Shown here: positions 11,901 through 23,884 of the stretch, in pieces
How positions within the stretch are numbered: the first letter of the stretch is position 1
Layout: each line of letters opens with the position of its first letter
Assembly: GCF_011075055.1 (NCBI RefSeq)
Contig: NC_058140.1
Coordinates: forward strand, 6,983,488-7,047,487
DNA: 64,000 nucleotides
Source: Mangifera indica
Taxonomy: Eukaryota > Streptophyta > Magnoliopsida > Sapindales > Anacardiaceae
Reading direction: 5' to 3'
The notes under the pieces: model-generated
Told to the model about the DNA's origin: nothing
What the model saw: only the letters and a program-made list of their open reading frames with translations
Databases searched by the model: none
Translations under genes and position numbers: made by a program

Positions 11901-12613
11901 TGTGTTTGTGTGATCCTAACCCTTAGCCTGACTAGTTCATGTATAACGTATATTAGATAGTTGACATCAAAGATGTCATATACTTTCACTAGACGTTAGG
12001 GACACTATTAGACATTGTTGGATAAGAGTCATCGGGAATGTCATGATTGATTGATATTAGGCATTAAGTGTCGAGTAAATTTTGATAGTCATTTAGAATG
12101 TCAGGAAACATCTAGAATACCACAACATTAATAATAAAGGGAACACTTGGGAAATAACTAACATTAATATGCTATGTGTTTACCTACTTATTGAGTGTGT
12201 TTCACACATGAGACCTATTTACTTCTATGGTTACCTTTCTATGGTTTTGCAAGTAGAGTCTTGGAGTAGCTTGGCGGTAGCAGAGGATCTAATGGATCAG
12301 CACATGAAGGCGTATTAAGGTAGGTGGCATTTTTGTAACTTGCACGCATGGGACCTATTTACTTCTTTTTATGTTCTTGAACTTGTATTAGAGCTATTTA
12401 TTTTTATTCATACACATGGGATTTTATATTGATCTACGGTCCATCTATTTTAAATAAAACACTTTTGGGGATTTATGGGATCTTATTTATGGCGCATGTT
12501 TGGTTTTAAACGTGATATATGTTTTCTCCAATTATGTTACATGAAAGGTTTTAAACAAGCACACCTCTAGATATATATTTCTTGTAGGGTATGTTACTAA
12601 AGAGAGATGTTAT
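8948..12613 (+). repeat. Family A LTR-like copy, interrupted
   Basis: Starts TGTAACACCCATAAG and ends about ...AAAGAGAGATGTTATA. Without the 1507-bp insert at 9156-10662 it is about 2.16 kb. It aligns in inverted orientation with 14751-12690: for example 'gccactaagctgtgtacgatgtgg' type words at about 11850-11885 match the complement of 13185-13215. No open frame of note. Probably a solo LTR or an LTR from a rearranged element; no primer-binding site was found after its end. Confidence 0.6.
9156..10662 (+). mobile_element. Solo-LTR-like insert with 5-bp duplication ATGCA
   Basis: A 1507-bp insert starting TGTTAGTGTATGCC. It is bounded by perfect direct repeats ATGCA at 9151-9155 and 10663-10667. 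Removing it restores the family A word GACATGCATGCCCATG, which is intact in the minus-strand A copy near 14520-14550. Part of it (for example 'aggtattgggttttaaat' and 'ggttttgagttcta' near 9735-9790) resembles 51685-51760, linking it to family B. The right terminus is TA rather than CA, so the end is slightly decayed. It has no long reading frame. Confidence 0.75.
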
Positions 12614-12689
12614 AAATGGTGTTAATTTTAGGCCCTACTTTGCTTAAATTTGTAGCTAAATGACAATACAAATAGGCTTAATTTTTTTA

Positions 12690-14751
12690 GCTTTTTCTTC
12701 TCCACTTCACCAGAAAATAACCACATGAAGTGTAAACACAGAGCTTGGTTGATCAACTTTCACGATCCCTCCTTTTTTGGAATTCCCTTGTGGTATCACA
12801 GATGTATCTCTAGTATCCTAGATGTCAATCCAAATTATCTTGACGTCTAGTGTCTAATTTTCTATTGCCATGTTATCTCAAATGACTAATATCAAATTAT
12901 GTATGTCAACATCTCAAACGCCTAGTGAAAACAAGAGACATCCCACATATATATCATTAGGTGCACCCAATGCATATGTCAACTAGGCTTTGGGCTATAG
13001 ATACCATATCATAAAAACAGTGAGACCCTGAACCTTCCTTACTATCGCACATGCATCCCAGATGCTAAGATGCCTAAGTTTAGTGCAAGCACGAGCATCC
13101 TAAATGCTAAGATAGTTTATATCGATACATAATTATCCAAAGGTATTAAGGTTAAATAGACTAGCCCTGATGCTTTCATTGTCATATTATACACAACTCA
13201 GTGGCTTAATCACACTATACATAGCTTGATGATACGTCACACTGCATATAACTTAGTGACAAATCACAATATCATAGTACATCATTTCCAATTTTCAATT
13301 TTCAATTTGAAATTTCTTCGATTGGGGTTTGTGTTGTCATCTACAAAGTCGGGCATACCCATGTTGATTTCCATCACTAAAAGCCTTCGTTAGAGTCTTA
13401 TCATTAGTTTTCCTCGAAAACATCCCTTAAAGGGGTAAATTTGTCATTTTCATAACCCATATGTTCATATAAGAGTTTCATATACTCTTTATCAACTCCA
13501 AGTGTCTTTATTTCCAAGTTTCTCCAAATGTACACAAGTGTGTATTCATCACACACAACATGAGTCCCATACCATAAAAGCGCGTGTCTATTCCTAATTC
13601 CACACTCCTATGGCTCCAACTTAACATAGGACAAAATCTCACCTAAATGCACACAAGCATGTGCTAGAAGACACAAGTGTGTGTCAAGGAATTTCAAAAA
13701 TTTAAACCTCTGGTTTTTTGAGTTTCTTTTAGCTCCAACACCATCGAAAACATCCCAAACATTCTTCTTGTATTACCAATTTTTTATTAACCACTTTTAT
13801 TACACAAGAGCCCAGAATTTACAATTTTACATACCTAAACCGCATAGTGAAACAAGATGAAATCCACCATTAGTACACATAACAGGTAGACTAAAAATCC
13901 ATCTCCTTTTTTCTCCAATACAACACATAAATCACCAATCATAGATGTCTATTCTTTCATCATCTCCACCACAAATATATGAAGCAAGTTATTCAAGTCA
14001 TGATACTATTCATTCCTTCAAACCAAATATATGCATATATGTAGATACATGAATCAACTAAGCAATAATAATTTCAAATCATGTAATCAATTACCACATC
14101 AACTCATCAATATAAAATATATAAATAGCTCATATACAACCATAATTAGTCATGAAATCTTCATTCATAGTAAGGTAGAAGAATATAGATTAATCATAGG
14201 GAAATTGCCTACTTTCCTTTCCTCTGTAATCCACAAGCAAGTTTTGCATGGCTTTTGATGATTCTTTGGCAATCCCCCTGCTCCTAAGCTTCCAAGCCTT
14301 CAAGCTTTCAAAAATCTCCCTTTTCTTCTCCGTATTTTTGCTGAATAATATGGAGAATAACCCCCAACCAAATGTGTCCAAGTTCTTTTTATTTTCATTA
14401 AAAATCAAGATACATAAGCATGTACTATTCACACACAGACGTGTATGCCATTACTCATTAATGGCATGTTTCGAAATTCTCACAAAATGCCTCCTTATCC
14501 TAAATTCAAACTTGCAAACCATGTATGGGTGTGTGCCTAATCATACATGGGCATGCATGTCATTCATACTTAATCAATTATCAAACATCAAACAAGAAAA
14601 AACTATTTTGCCCTTGCCATCAAACACAGGGCTTGTTTCCTTCCCACGCAGTTATGCAAGCTCGGAATCACACTTAATATAATCCAACATAATTAATCAT
14701 ATCCAAAGCCAAAAGACAATATTACCCTTGGATGAATTTGCAGGTATTACA
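12690..14751 (-). repeat. Family A LTR, minus strand, with polypurine tract
   Basis: Read on the minus strand it begins TGTAATACCTGC at 14751, directly after an AAAGGGGGAGAAT polypurine tract (14752-14766). It continues through the same landmark series as the other A copies (GGGCAAAATAGTTTTTT, GACATGCATGCCCATG, GGATAAGGAG). The polypurine tract makes this the 3' LTR of a minus-strand element whose body would lie to the right. Its end near 12690 is an estimate from loss of similarity. Reading frames at 14190-14682 are incidental. Confidence 0.65.
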
Positions 14752-14766
14752 ATTCTCCCCCTTTAA
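14752..14766 (-). other. Polypurine tract next to family A LTR
   Basis: The minus strand reads CTTTTAAAGGGGGAGAAT immediately before TGTAATACC. A purine run next to a TG start is the plus-strand primer site of LTR retrotransposons, so this marks the inner edge of a 3' LTR. Confidence 0.6.
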
Positions 14767-17030
14767 AAGAAACAATGATATGTCTCTGTAGAATTAACTT
14801 TATAGTAAACATTACATTTTCATCACGTATTTCCAATAAAATTTTGTAGTTCACAATCCTCAATGAAGTTGAGCTTGATGGACTATTAACCATATTGACT
14901 ACACTCGTTGTAGACATAACTCAATAATGCATGTTGGTGATGAAATTCTCCACCACTATTACGACGTTTCCTATATTATCGTAACTTCTTATTGTCTTAA
15001 AATCAACATTGAGGCTACATTCAGATGTTATGCCTCAACATTAATATCATATTCATCACCACAATCTCAAATGTGATCTCTATTTTGTGGCATAGATAGG
15101 AGCATTGCAGCTCAATTGATTATTTCCACTACGTCTCAATCATAGTTTCTATTATTGGGTTGGGATTTACTCAATCTAATGTTGCACAAACCGAGTACAT
15201 GTCAAGCAATGTTCTTTCATTGCATGAAATAAACAACCTAAAGAAATTTGGGAACATCATAGTCTTTTCAGTCAATAATGAAATGCATGTACTAAATCAA
15301 GACGGGAAAGGTACCTTTCATTGTCTGCACCCTGTATAAACTAGTCACTTGCGCACAGTGAGGTTAAGAAATTTGTATTATTACTATTTAGATTATACAT
15401 AGGCAAATTAAGTACAAATAAAATATTTTAATCCTAATATAATAAATGCAATAGATTAATAACATAAAGATTACATTATTATACATTGTTATTATTTATA
15501 ACCTTATGAATACATAAAGCATGTATCATAAGGTTGTTTTTCTCTTTTTTTTGTATCGAATAACAGTTTAAAAAATATAAAAAATAACAAACTAACTCAA
15601 AGCATGCATTCAATTGACTAGACTCACGCTAGCTTGAATTTCTTCAAATTTTTGGATATCAGTCTTAAATTGGTTTCTATTTCAATTAGACTAAGTAATT
15701 GAAATTTAGAGAAACATGGATAGTTTCACTTCTACTCAGCCACATGAAGATAATATACAAAAGTATAGACATTAAATCTAGAAATTTAAAACAAAGAGTA
15801 TCTTTAAAAATTACCTCATTACTTGATTAAAAGTATATTTCTCATACATTTCTTTTTGTATGAATAGGGGTGCAAAATGTTAATTAAATAAAATATTGTG
15901 TTTGGCTTCTATATTTACATTCATTGTTGTAAATTTCACTAGTTGTTATGTGATTATGGTTTTGTTCAAGGGTTTACTTAAGATCGATATAGAATGTGGC
16001 ATAAACATAAATTGTTGTTCATATATGCTTGATGATTTTATCTTGGAACGTTATATGGTGACTTAAATAGGTCATGCTCAAGCTATAGATGTCATGGTGA
16101 TGCCTAATTGTTGACCGATTGAGAGGTTAACCCTTCTCTTCTCAGTTTCAAGGTTGACAAATAAAAAAAAAAAAAACTATTTAAGTATTCTAAAATGACA
16201 AGTGTCAAAAGGAGCCACCACTCTTCTTAAAGGGTATAATACGGTGGGCCAAACCGATTGGAGTCAAAAGCCAGTAAGTACTTTCATAATGTTCCTCTGG
16301 GTTAGCTTGAGGCTTTTAGATAGAAATGTGTTCCTGTGTGAAGTTTTTAAGCGTTTAGTCTCCATAAACAAATGAATTGTGCCAGCACAATCAATTGGTT
16401 CTCCAACTCTTTCCAGAAATTTAAGAATTTTTTTGTCCGGAAAATAATGAAAAGCAATTACCAGTGGTATCTCTTCATGTTGCAATAGTAAGGCTTTCAA
16501 ATAGTTGAAAAGCTTTTTCATGGATATGGTTATATATGGAACTTTTTTTTTTTTATGGTAAATTAATATTCAAGTGATTTTTATAACTAAATTTTTAATT
16601 CTAATAATTGAAATGCTTTTTCAATAAATTATTTCCAAGTATTTTTTTATTTTTATGCAATTTTTTTTCATAAAACAAGAATTTCTAAAAAATAAATCTT
16701 ACGTTTTTTAAGACAAAATTTAAATTTTATCCCCTAAAATTATTATTTTGAGACAAAAAATGTAATCATTTTTTAAATTATCATTCTAGGGGGAAATAAA
16801 ATATATCCTTAAAAGTAAATCTTAAATTTTTGATGAAAATAAAATTTTGTGCCCTAAATTTCATCTCTAAAATTAATAATTTGAAATGAAATTAAAATAA
16901 TTTTTAAATTGAATATTTGTTATAGTGACTATGCAATTTTTTTTTCATAAAACAGTACTCTATATTTTACTTAAACGATTTCTTATGGAAAGTGATTTGA
17001 AAGGGCTCAATGCTTATCTGAATTTGATTG

Positions 17031-17079
<49 letters not shown>

Positions 17080-17200
17080 AGTTAAATTTTAAGTTAAAGT
17101 CACCAACCAGAACATATGAAGTGGTGATAACACCTTTGAAGAAGCAGAAACATCATTTGGGAGAAACATATACATATTTCCTTCAAAATTGTCATTAGTT
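14767..17200. other. Intergenic, possibly decayed retrotransposon body; no gene
   Basis: If the polypurine tract at 14752 is real, 14767 onward is the inner part of a minus-strand element, but no gag or pol motif can be read, so the body is deleted or too decayed. An 85-codon frame at 16264-16521 (minus) has no recognisable motif. A long TA run lies at about 17033-17077. Confidence 0.4.
17033..17077. repeat. TA microsatellite
   Basis: About 22 uninterrupted TA dinucleotides. Confidence 0.95.
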
Positions 17201-17716
17201 GGAGTGGGTGTGTACAGTTTGACATAGTCCAGTTTAAGAGTTTTTTGAAATGACACTGAAAATAAAACGGATTGGAAAATTTTGAATCAAACCAAACTAA
17301 AAAAAAAAAAACTATTTAGTTTAATTTAAATTACAGGTTAAACCTATTAAAATTATTTCTTTCTAAATATATATTATTTAATAAAAATAATTAAATTATA
17401 ATTTTCTAAATTATAATATAAACATGTAAAATAAAAATATGAACTATATATACAATATACATATAAAAATAATGATAAAATAAATACAAAATGAACAAAT
17501 TATAGACCTAATTGCTCATTATATTGTATCAAATATAGTTATATATGTATTAAAAAAATGGTTTACGGTTTGATTTTGTTTGAAAATTACTCAAACCATA
17601 ACCTAAACTGAAAATTACTTTCTAAAAATTTATCAATTCTAACCAAACCAAACAAATTTATAATTTTTAAACAGTTCAGTCTAGTTTTATGGATTGAACT
17701 AAATTATACACATTCC
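17201..17716. mobile_element. Possible MITE with short inverted ends
   Basis: The left end GGAGTGGGTGTGTACAGTTT and the complement of the right end, GGAATGTGTATAATTTAG, are imperfect inverted repeats. A TAGTT word abuts both ends (17196-17200 and 17717-17721). The inside is AT-rich with 'ggtttgg' and 'aaccaaacca' words in opposite orientations on the two halves. This resembles plant hAT-type MITEs, but the expected 8-bp duplication is not found, so the class is open. Confidence 0.45.
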
Positions 17717-18699
17717 TAGTTTAATGTGTAGGTACATTTAGATTTTTGCTAAATGTATTAGACAGCCACTGCAGTATATATTGTGATTAATAAACATTGA
17801 AGCACTTGACAACATACTTGAGATTAGATAAGAGAGTACTAAATTAGGAGATTGGCTATGCTATGTTTTTTCTTGTATCTTAAAGGGAAAGTGTGTGTGT
17901 GTGTGTGTGTGTATATATATTCATTCAATTAGATATATAATTGTGAAAACTCTTCAAGTAGAACAAATGCGGCACCCTGTATCATGGTTAAAATTCATAG
18001 TTTGGAGTCATCTTAATTAGACAGACCCAAGTATACACATACTCCTACAAAATGAGTGGATGAATACATAAATTCGCATTCCAGCAAAGACTCTGCAGGA
18101 TCAAATCCAACATATTAAATGTTTAAGAGAAATTAAATGTTGGTGGGAATGGGAACCCCATGTCAGTTGCATGAATTATCAGTAAATTCTGCTGTGATAT
18201 GAGGGAAGAAACAGATATGTTGGACAGTTTCGGTCATGAATGCATCTATTGGATGGTGGGATTTAGCTCACTCTGTTGCAGAATTTCTGCCTGAATTTTG
18301 CAGTGACATGAGAAAAGGATGCTTTTAAAAAGTTCAGTTTCTATTTTTGTCTTTGTAACCCTCATCATCACCACCATCATCTACGACACCTCTTTGTCTT
18401 CCACAGTGTATATTATAGAAATATACAATAAAATTAGCCAAATTAAGTTCTAATTTCTATGCTCAGGTTTTAATTATTGTTATTCAAATACTTAAAATTA
18501 ACATTCTTTAATTAAAAACCAAGGCTACTAATATAGGACATGACTTCAAAAACTCATGCCCTATCACAAACTGAAGCAAAGTTCTTTTCTTTTTTACCTG
18601 TAATGGTTTATCATCTATCTTCAAGGACATCCACGTTAAGGTCCTCTTTTGATGATTCTTTGAAATGAACCTTTTTCAGATTTGCATTCCTTCTTAACT
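17717..18699. other. Region downstream of the MYB gene, no gene seen
   Basis: AT-rich sequence with a GT microsatellite at about 17888-17911 followed by TA. It probably includes the MYB 3' untranslated region and terminator just below 18700 on the minus strand, but no distinct polyadenylation signal can be assigned with confidence. No other reading frame has support. Confidence 0.5.
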
Positions 18700-20427
18700 T
18701 CACGTGGCTCCTACCCCGAGAAAATCAAAGAAGCGTGGTGGAACGGTATCAAAATGACTGCCTACCGATGATGAAGCTTCACTGGCTGAAACTTGAGGTG
18801 TAGATGCCATAGCATCAAAGAAACTGTGAGGGTGGTGCTGTTGGAAGCTTGACTGTTGCATTGCCATCAAGTACTGACGATGGTTGAGAAGATTGATGCC
18901 AGACACGTGGCCTTCATCAATTGGCCCATCGCAAGACCTCACCTGGCTGAACATGCCCATAATATCTTTGCTCTTGGGACCTGCAATTCACAACCAATTA
19001 CATACATGAAGAGAACTGGTAAAGCTAAGAGAAGTCTGTGATAACACACCCATAGAAGAGAAAAGTTCTTAATATATAGGAAGTTAAAGGTTGAGTTTAA
19101 AGGCTTTTGCACCAATCAATGTAAAGTAAAGTGAAAGAACAAATCAATACAAGGTAATTAACTATACCTTCTGTAAGCGTAAAGAGATTTAAGAGAGCCA
19201 GGATATAAAGATTAAAAAATGAGGTAGGCGTCCTATTATATAAGTAAAGAAAACCAATAAGAAGCTACACAAAAACCCAGATGCACTAACTGCAGCAGAA
19301 ACTTAGAGAAAAAAAAAAAAGTTAAAATTGCGAGGGATCATAAGGTCCACAGCAGGGAAGAAATCACCAGGCGTCAGCTGTCAACAAAACTCACTGTAAG
19401 GTTCCTTGTTACTTAAGGTTGTTTGTTGCCCACTGGTCATCTGGGGTGAACCGTTGACGCTAAAATTAACCCCGCCACCACCACCATTATAAGTTCCATA
19501 AGAGAAGGGAGAGATGTTGCTGAATCCGCCATTGGGGACACTAAAACAATATGGTTGCAGTTCAGTTCTGGCGGCTGTACCTCTGCATATTATCCCCTGG
19601 ATATGCTCCATTCTTTTGTAGACAGACTGGCTCAGCTTCCGCCTTCTATACGCACTGGATTGTTTTCTATACTTCCTAGCCATTATAACATGCCAATGGT
19701 TCTTGACTGCGTTATCAGTTCTTCCAGGAAAGAGCCTGGCTATCATGGCCCATTTGTTGCCATAAAGTCTATGAGCTTGCATTAACCTTTCTTCTTCTTC
19801 TTCAGTAAAAGCACTTCTGTTGATCCTTGGATCCAACTGGTTAAACCACCTCAACCTACAGCTTTTGCCTTCAATTTTGATAATAGAACTAAGATAAGAA
19901 AAAGCTGCATTCTAATAATTCCGTGCAAAGTAGAATCTAAATTACCTGGTATTCAGTTTTTGAGTTAGTTAATTACCCGATCTACCTTCTAACTTCTCGG
20001 CTATAAGGTTCCAGTTTTGGGGACCATAAAGCGCTACAAGTTCCTTGAGCTTGGTATCTTCCGCAGGCCTCCAGTGGCCTCTAGCACAAAGCTTTGCCAG
20101 CCCCTTATCTGTTTCCTTCCCGCTCATCTCTATAGTCTCGTTATGGTTAAACTCTTCATTCAAGTTGACATTATGGATTACGGTCTCGTTTTCTCCAAAC
20201 CCATCTCTGTAATTAGAGCCCTCACCATCAACATTAACTTCAATATTATGTGGTCCCTCAAAGCTTCTGGTTGAGTTGTTGCCAATGGGAGGAAAATTCC
20301 GGCTACCTCTTCCATTTTCCCTATCTGAGTTCCTGCAAAAATAAATCTCTAGAGAAGCAGAAGCAACTGAACCTGCCCTTAGATGAGTGGAACTAAGAAA
20401 CAGAGAAGCAATATCTGCATAAATCAT
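18700..20427 (-). CDS. R2R3-MYB transcription factor, MYB105/MYB117 (LOF) type
   Basis: A nuclear DNA-binding transcription factor of R2R3-MYB subgroup 21; Arabidopsis relatives MYB105 and MYB117 (LOF1/LOF2) act in organ boundaries and lateral organ separation. Coding exons on the minus strand: 20427-19977, 19868-19395, 18980-18700. Introns are 108 and 414 bp with GT/AG ends and matching phase (G|GC and A|GT). Predicted length is 401 residues. R2 spans about 115-165 with tryptophans 119, 139 and 158. R3 spans about 168-217 with F171, W190 and W209, including [20 protein letters not shown] Gly-rich stretch and an acidic/Ser-rich C terminus end in [10 protein letters not shown], like the MYB105 tail. 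The start is uncertain: the ATG at 20427 is the first in frame after a stop, but a strong splice acceptor (tttttgcag at 20333) lies inside this N terminus, so an upstream exon may supply the real start. Identity is very secure. Confidence 0.93.
18981..19394 (-). other. MYB intron 2
   Basis: 414-bp intron with donor GTGAGT after AAG GAA CCT TAC A and acceptor TTGCAG before GT CCC AAG AGC. Reading through the donor would stop after four codons (EFC stop), which supports splicing here. Confidence 0.88.
19869..19976 (-). other. MYB intron 1
   Basis: 108-bp intron. Donor GTAATTAAC follows ...AGA TCG G; acceptor ATTGAAG precedes GC AAA AGC TGT. It sits at the end of R2, the conserved position for R2R3-MYB genes. 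Confidence 0.9.
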
Positions 20428-20860
20428 CCCGACCGACGAAGGAGGTAAGGAGACGGAAGCGTTAAAGGTAAAACAAGTGAAGCCGTTCACGGTGTCCGGT
20501 GATAAATAACGCACTTGTTAGTCATGCCTTCATTTCCTGACTGACGCAGACGCGGTTATACAACTGTTACAAAGTCATATTCATTGACAGATAAAAGAGA
20601 AAAATAAAAAATGAAAGGGAGATGTAACAAAGGGAAGAAGAAAGGAGTTTTGCAGTGGAAAAGAGAAGACTCTTGAAACGGCAAATTTGTTTTTAACCGA
20701 AACCTACAAGACTTTCCGTCTTTTATCACTGACTTCTCATCGTGACAGGGAGAGGAGAGAGAACGTTAAAAGTAGTTAAAAACCCTGACTGAAGTCTGAA
20801 CCTGACCCTTTTAATTAAATTAGTTTCTATAATTATGTTATAATTTGATTATAATTCCTC
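20428..20860 (-). promoter_or_regulatory. MYB leader and promoter-proximal region with short upstream frames
   Basis: This region precedes the chosen MYB start on the minus strand. It contains very short upstream frames: ATG AAG GCA TGA at 20533-20522 and ATG AAT ATG ACT TTG TAA at 20584-20567. A pyrimidine-rich CTCTCTCCTCTCCC run lies near 20750-20765, typical of plant leaders. No convincing TATA box could be assigned. Upstream frames may lower translation of the main frame if they are in the transcript (inference). Confidence 0.45.
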
Positions 20861-22864
20861 TTATTTTAACAAAATTACGGGTGGAATTTAGGAAGATCTA
20901 TGCCACCCTGTTGAAGTTTCTGGTACCGTCTCTCTCTATAATGACATGAAAAAAGGAAAATTAATCAAATTATCCCTATTTTATATGTTATAAATAAATT
21001 TATTTATAATTTTATGGTTTAGATGAAAATATCTAAATTTTAAAGAAATTAAATTAAAATATCTTAAATATAAAAAAAAATCAAAATTACCATTATTTTA
21101 TTTTATATAAACCATATATTTTTCTTTATCTATTAACATATACAATTTTATTCATTAGTTCAGAGAGATTTTAAAAGAGAAAAAAAAAGTTCGTCATCAT
21201 GATTTTGAGTAAAAAGAAAGAAATTTGTGATACCGAGATAATTATATATATTATAACTTTAATCGTTATTACTTTTATTGATAATATAATTATATGCAAT
21301 GTTTTTATATAATAACTTAGAGTTGTGTATAAAAATTAAAATGATAAAAAATTATAGGGGGTATTTTGTAATTATAATAGTAAGGGGTGAAATGATATTT
21401 TACAATAAAAGATATTAGAGATTCTAGATAATATTTATAACTAAAATGATACTTTACAATAAAGAGTGTTAGAGATATTAGATAATATTTGAGGATAAAA
21501 TAATATTTGATGATATAGGAATAAAGTGATATTTTAAAAAATTAGTATCAAATTAATCAAAATATATTAATAGTCATAATATGTAATAGAATTATGAAAT
21601 ATGTGTAATTGTGTAATAGAAATAAAATCATGAAACTTGAACTTATTAATAAAATAATGTAACACAAATCTTTAAGTAGTATTTTTTGTCATGTTATTTA
21701 TGTTAATTATATATTTGTACACTTTTATATGTTATTATAGGATTAATCTAAATGACGGGATATGTTTCAATTAAATATGAAGGAGAATGAATAAAAATGA
21801 GTGACAATGTAATAACATATGTTAAAGGTAACAAGAAATTGATTAAAATTCTACAGCATACGATATTCAAGAGATTAATCCAAATAGTGACTGAAAAGTG
21901 TAACATAAATTAAAAAGTAAACAACATTCAAATAAACATGAGACCAAGACATCTTGATGGCAGTATCCTTGTTGAAATTTCAAATAATGAAGATGTTGAA
22001 GTTCTTAATGGTCTGTCTAACCTCTTTAAAGAATATGTTCTAGTTTTTGTAACAACTACACTTAATAATAATAGTTATGAGGTTCAATAAATAGATGAGG
22101 GTTTACAAAGTTGTGAGCCGAGTAGGTATCCACAAGACTATGGGATTGGTTCAAGAAGGGTTCAACCTTTTTTGCATATTTACACTTTTTTCCCACCACA
22201 CAATTCATTGTTTAAAAACTCGCAATTTGGCCCCCAACCACATGAATTTGTGTGGTCTAGAAAGTTTGAAAAATACATAACAGCTCCTTGTCTCCAAGAA
22301 ATCTCACCACACGAGTTACTGTGGTGAACAAAAAATTCGCATGGTGAGAGCCAAATTCGCGTGGTGAGATGTGACCTCTCAAACTTCGCTTTTTAAATCT
22401 CATTTTATCAATAATCAACTCAACACATAATCTAACACAAAAATCCTAAGAAAATTGATCCAAATCACTAACAAATCAAGTAATTTCATCAAATGTTTCA
22501 AATCAAAACCCTAAGTCCAAAACACCTAAATACCGCATCTAATCACCTAAATCTTGCATTAAAATATATGAAGGCATGAAAGTGTTTGTTTTACTAACTT
22601 TGTCACCCATTTTGGTTGTTGAAAACATCGCAAAATTCATTAGAGAAAATTAGTTGTTGCATCTGTGACTTTGTGGATTGCAAATACACGAATCGTGTGA
22701 CTAAGGGAAAACACTATTTTTGTCTATTTCTACTAAAATGGCAATTTCGTCCTTGCAGTAAAATAGGGTATTTTTGTTTAAAGTTTGAAATTTAGGGCAA
22801 ATTTTCTTTCACCCATAACTTTTGGGTAATTTAATTAACTTCCCTAAGAAAAACTCTCAATGTT
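20861..22864. other. AT-rich intergenic region, no gene
   Basis: Contains an imperfect local duplication near 21380-21540 ('gatattttacaataaa' and 'ttagagat..tagataatatt' each occur twice). A frame of about 50 codons near 21940-22090 has no recognised motif. Near 22300-22325 the sequence TCACCACACGAGTTACTGTGG with the following TGA forms a hairpin with an 8-bp stem. No conserved protein is seen. Confidence 0.5.
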
Positions 22865-22869
22865 ATGTA

Positions 22870-23878
22870 TGTTGACTCAAAGAGTAATTATACTCCTATT
22901 TTGATGATAACAAATTAATGTCCCTAAATATATTGACTAATGACTTTACTTGAGTGTAAGTTTAGATTACAAGAATTTATCTAATGCACTTAAAGGAGTA
23001 TCAAGATAGAAGTAAAAGATAAAACTCAAGTAAAGAATTCATAAAGATTTGAAGAAAAACTCAAGTTTAGATAGATATGTTAGTAATCTTGAAGCATTTC
23101 TTTTGATTAGAATATTTATTTGCATGTGATAGCTCACTCAAAAACTTATTCTCATATCTTTCACATTTTGGGTTAAAATGTTGTCTTTCAAACTTATTAG
23201 GTTAAACCAAATTTTTATCAAAGTTTATTAACTTTTTTAAAATGATAAAGTTTTGTGAATTACATTTTCATATCTCAAAGTTGGTTTTGAAAGAATTTTC
23301 AAAAATAGGTTAAATTGTCACTTTTCAAAGGTTTACGGGTAAATTGTAAATTTTTAAAAATTTAAGGGTAAAATGTAATAAAATTCAGTTGACCAAATTT
23401 GACCAATAGAATTCTTTGATGGCAGCCTTCGAATTATCGAGATATCATGCATTTTGGCTTTCAAAAATTCGATTGACCAAATTTATTCCAATCGACCGAA
23501 TTATATTATGAATTTTCTAATAATTAGTGTCATGTAGACACCACAAAAGTGTCACATTATATTCAGTTGACCGAATTATATTCGATTGATCAAATTTTAT
23601 ATTTTTTGAAAAATTAAAATGGCTAGTTTTTTTATACAACAATAACTTTTCTCAATTTCTCTTATATAAACCCAATTAAACCCACTTGGGATAGACTTTT
23701 GCCACTAAGAACTTTTATATATTTGAGAGCAAATCAATTTTGAGCTATTCACTTGTAAATCTTCTTCTATATTTAAAATTCTTGTTTATACACTTTTTGA
23801 TTTCGTTTATATTGAATTATACTAAGCTTAAATTTTCATATACACTATTTGAGAGAGATTATATTTCGAAATCAAAGG
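22870..23878 (+). repeat. Truncated 5' LTR of the SIRE-type copia element
   Basis: Matches 29683 to about 30674 from TGTTGACTCAAAGAG to the 'aaattttcatatacac' region, then similarity stops abruptly at gag sequence. The distal part (about 445 bp in the other LTR) is missing. Confidence 0.88.
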
Positions 23879-23884
23879 AAAGAA

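Noticed and set aside
16264..16521. 85-codon minus-strand frame
   Set aside because: No recognised motif or partner exon; length is within chance for this composition.
20425..20514. Extending the MYB coding region upstream to 20514
   Set aside because: The codon there is GTG, not ATG, and plant translation is not expected to start at it; a TAA lies just upstream in frame.
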